Made by a program: the position numbers and the translations under genes. DNA of 64,000 nucleotides from Zeugodacus cucurbitae (taxonomy: Eukaryota > Arthropoda > Insecta > Diptera > Tephritidae): assembly GCF_028554725.1 (NCBI RefSeq), contig NC_071670.1:34776001-34840000 (forward strand). The letters run 5' to 3'. The notes below the pieces were generated by a model that saw nothing but the letters and a program-made list of their open reading frames with translations, did not search any database and was not told where the DNA came from. Every line of letters begins with the position of its first letter. The stretch's first letter is position 1. Shown one piece after another: positions 63,125-64,000 of the stretch.

Positions 63125-64000
63125 CGTATGCACGTTTTCCCTATTCAATTCCTTGGCTACACTTTCTTAAGAACACTGTTGGTATTACTTTTTTTGCAAC
63201 AGTCGGTTCTACGAAACCTTGTAGAATTAAACTCACTGATTTTATTGAGTTCAAAATAATTCCTAAATGTGTAAAAACTAAATAGTCGTAATAGCGCTAC
63301 AGTTTCAAATTATATATGTACGACTGTTTTGTGGATGATTATCTACCCTTTTATACCAAAGCATTTTTTTCTTGAGAGTTACCTGAAGATTCAGAAATAT
63401 TTGAGCTTTTATATATTGGTTCATAATCTTATAATCAACTTGTTACTAATTCATATTAGCTAAATTCATCCCACATTCTCCGGAAGGTAGTCTCAAAGCG
63501 CTTCAGAGCAATTTTTCACTCTAATTCTTTCACAGAGCCCTTAACATATTTAAGAGGTAATGATCACTCGTTAGACATGTCATAAAAAGTTAGGGGTAGT
63601 CAGGATTTTCAAAAACAAATTCAAAAATCGATTTTTTTTCTGTCTTATCTAAAAATTTTCTTTTGAAATACATAAGAAACCCGGGCATGACCGAAGCTTG
63701 TTTCTTTTTTCAAAAATTTCGATTTTTTAAGAGCAATTAGCTATTAATTTTTTTTCCGAAAATCCAGAAAAAAATTCCTGAGGCGGCCATTTTGTTAATT
63801 TTTGTAAAAACCAAAAATGCTTCGAACAGGCCCAGGAAGATATATATATACAACTAATTTTTCTTATCCGATTGATTTTAGATGACTTATGATTGTCACC
63901 GCAAGGACTTTTTTTAGGAACTGGGTCAATATAAACAGCTATAACTTTGGAAATTATTATTTTTTTTAATTTTCGTGACTTCAAGTAAAATCATTGTGTA
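63125..64000. other. AT-rich DNA, nothing recognised; possible repeat at window end
   Basis: 63600-64000 has repeated 'AAAAATCGATTTTTT' and 'AAAATTTCGATTTTTT' words and resembles non-coding repeats, but no boundaries can be set because the window ends. The minus-strand ORF 63727-63984 has no domain. Confidence 0.4.

Noticed and set aside
1..64000. tRNA, rRNA, CRISPR arrays, bacterial operons
   Set aside because: None seen; the composition, the spliced Myc exon and the repeat content are eukaryotic throughout.

Overview
The window is AT-rich animal nuclear DNA from a higher dipteran. The only host coding sequence I can defend is the last coding exon of the Myc transcription factor (diminutive/dm type), at 4891-5708 on the plus strand. 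Its acidic EEIDVVSV block and its basic helix-loop-helix leucine zipper are very close to the fly form. The repeat content (RTE-like retroposons, mariner and Tc-type remnants, and a 'GTTCGG...CCGAAC' repeat family) suggests a fruit-fly relative such as a tephritid. That placement is inference, not proof.

Layout. 1-4890 is the 3' part of a long Myc intron, ending in a textbook branch point, pyrimidine tract and AG. 4891-5708 is the terminal exon, and 5709 to about 7.4 kb is the probable 3' UTR. An unusual 67-codon frame stays open in phase with Myc right after a tandem TGA-TAG stop. From 7.4 to 13.5 kb the DNA is simple-sequence-rich and free of recognisable transposons, with short GC-rich islands at 8.15-8.34 kb and 12.26-12.61 kb that may be regulatory. 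From 13.5 kb to the end the window is intergenic (or far intronic) DNA littered with decayed mobile elements: a jockey-type reverse transcriptase fragment, four truncated RTE-like copies, an RNase H-bearing LINE tail, two remnants of one Tc/mariner-like transposase, two copies of a mariner-derived MITE, two other MITE-like elements, and several copies of two unclassified repeat families that share one architecture.

The most interesting pattern concerns the RTE-like family. Besides the four ordinary 5'-truncated copies there are three tiny insertions (about 46-67 bp) that hold only the last codons, a conserved 3' hairpin and a simple-repeat tail, each flanked by a direct repeat of 9-16 bp. In all three subfamilies seen here the hairpin also encodes the end of the ORF (DSAI, two variable residues, stop), and the UAA stop codon lies in the apical loop. 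I found no tRNA, rRNA, CRISPR array or prokaryotic feature, and no intact transposase or reverse transcriptase gene.
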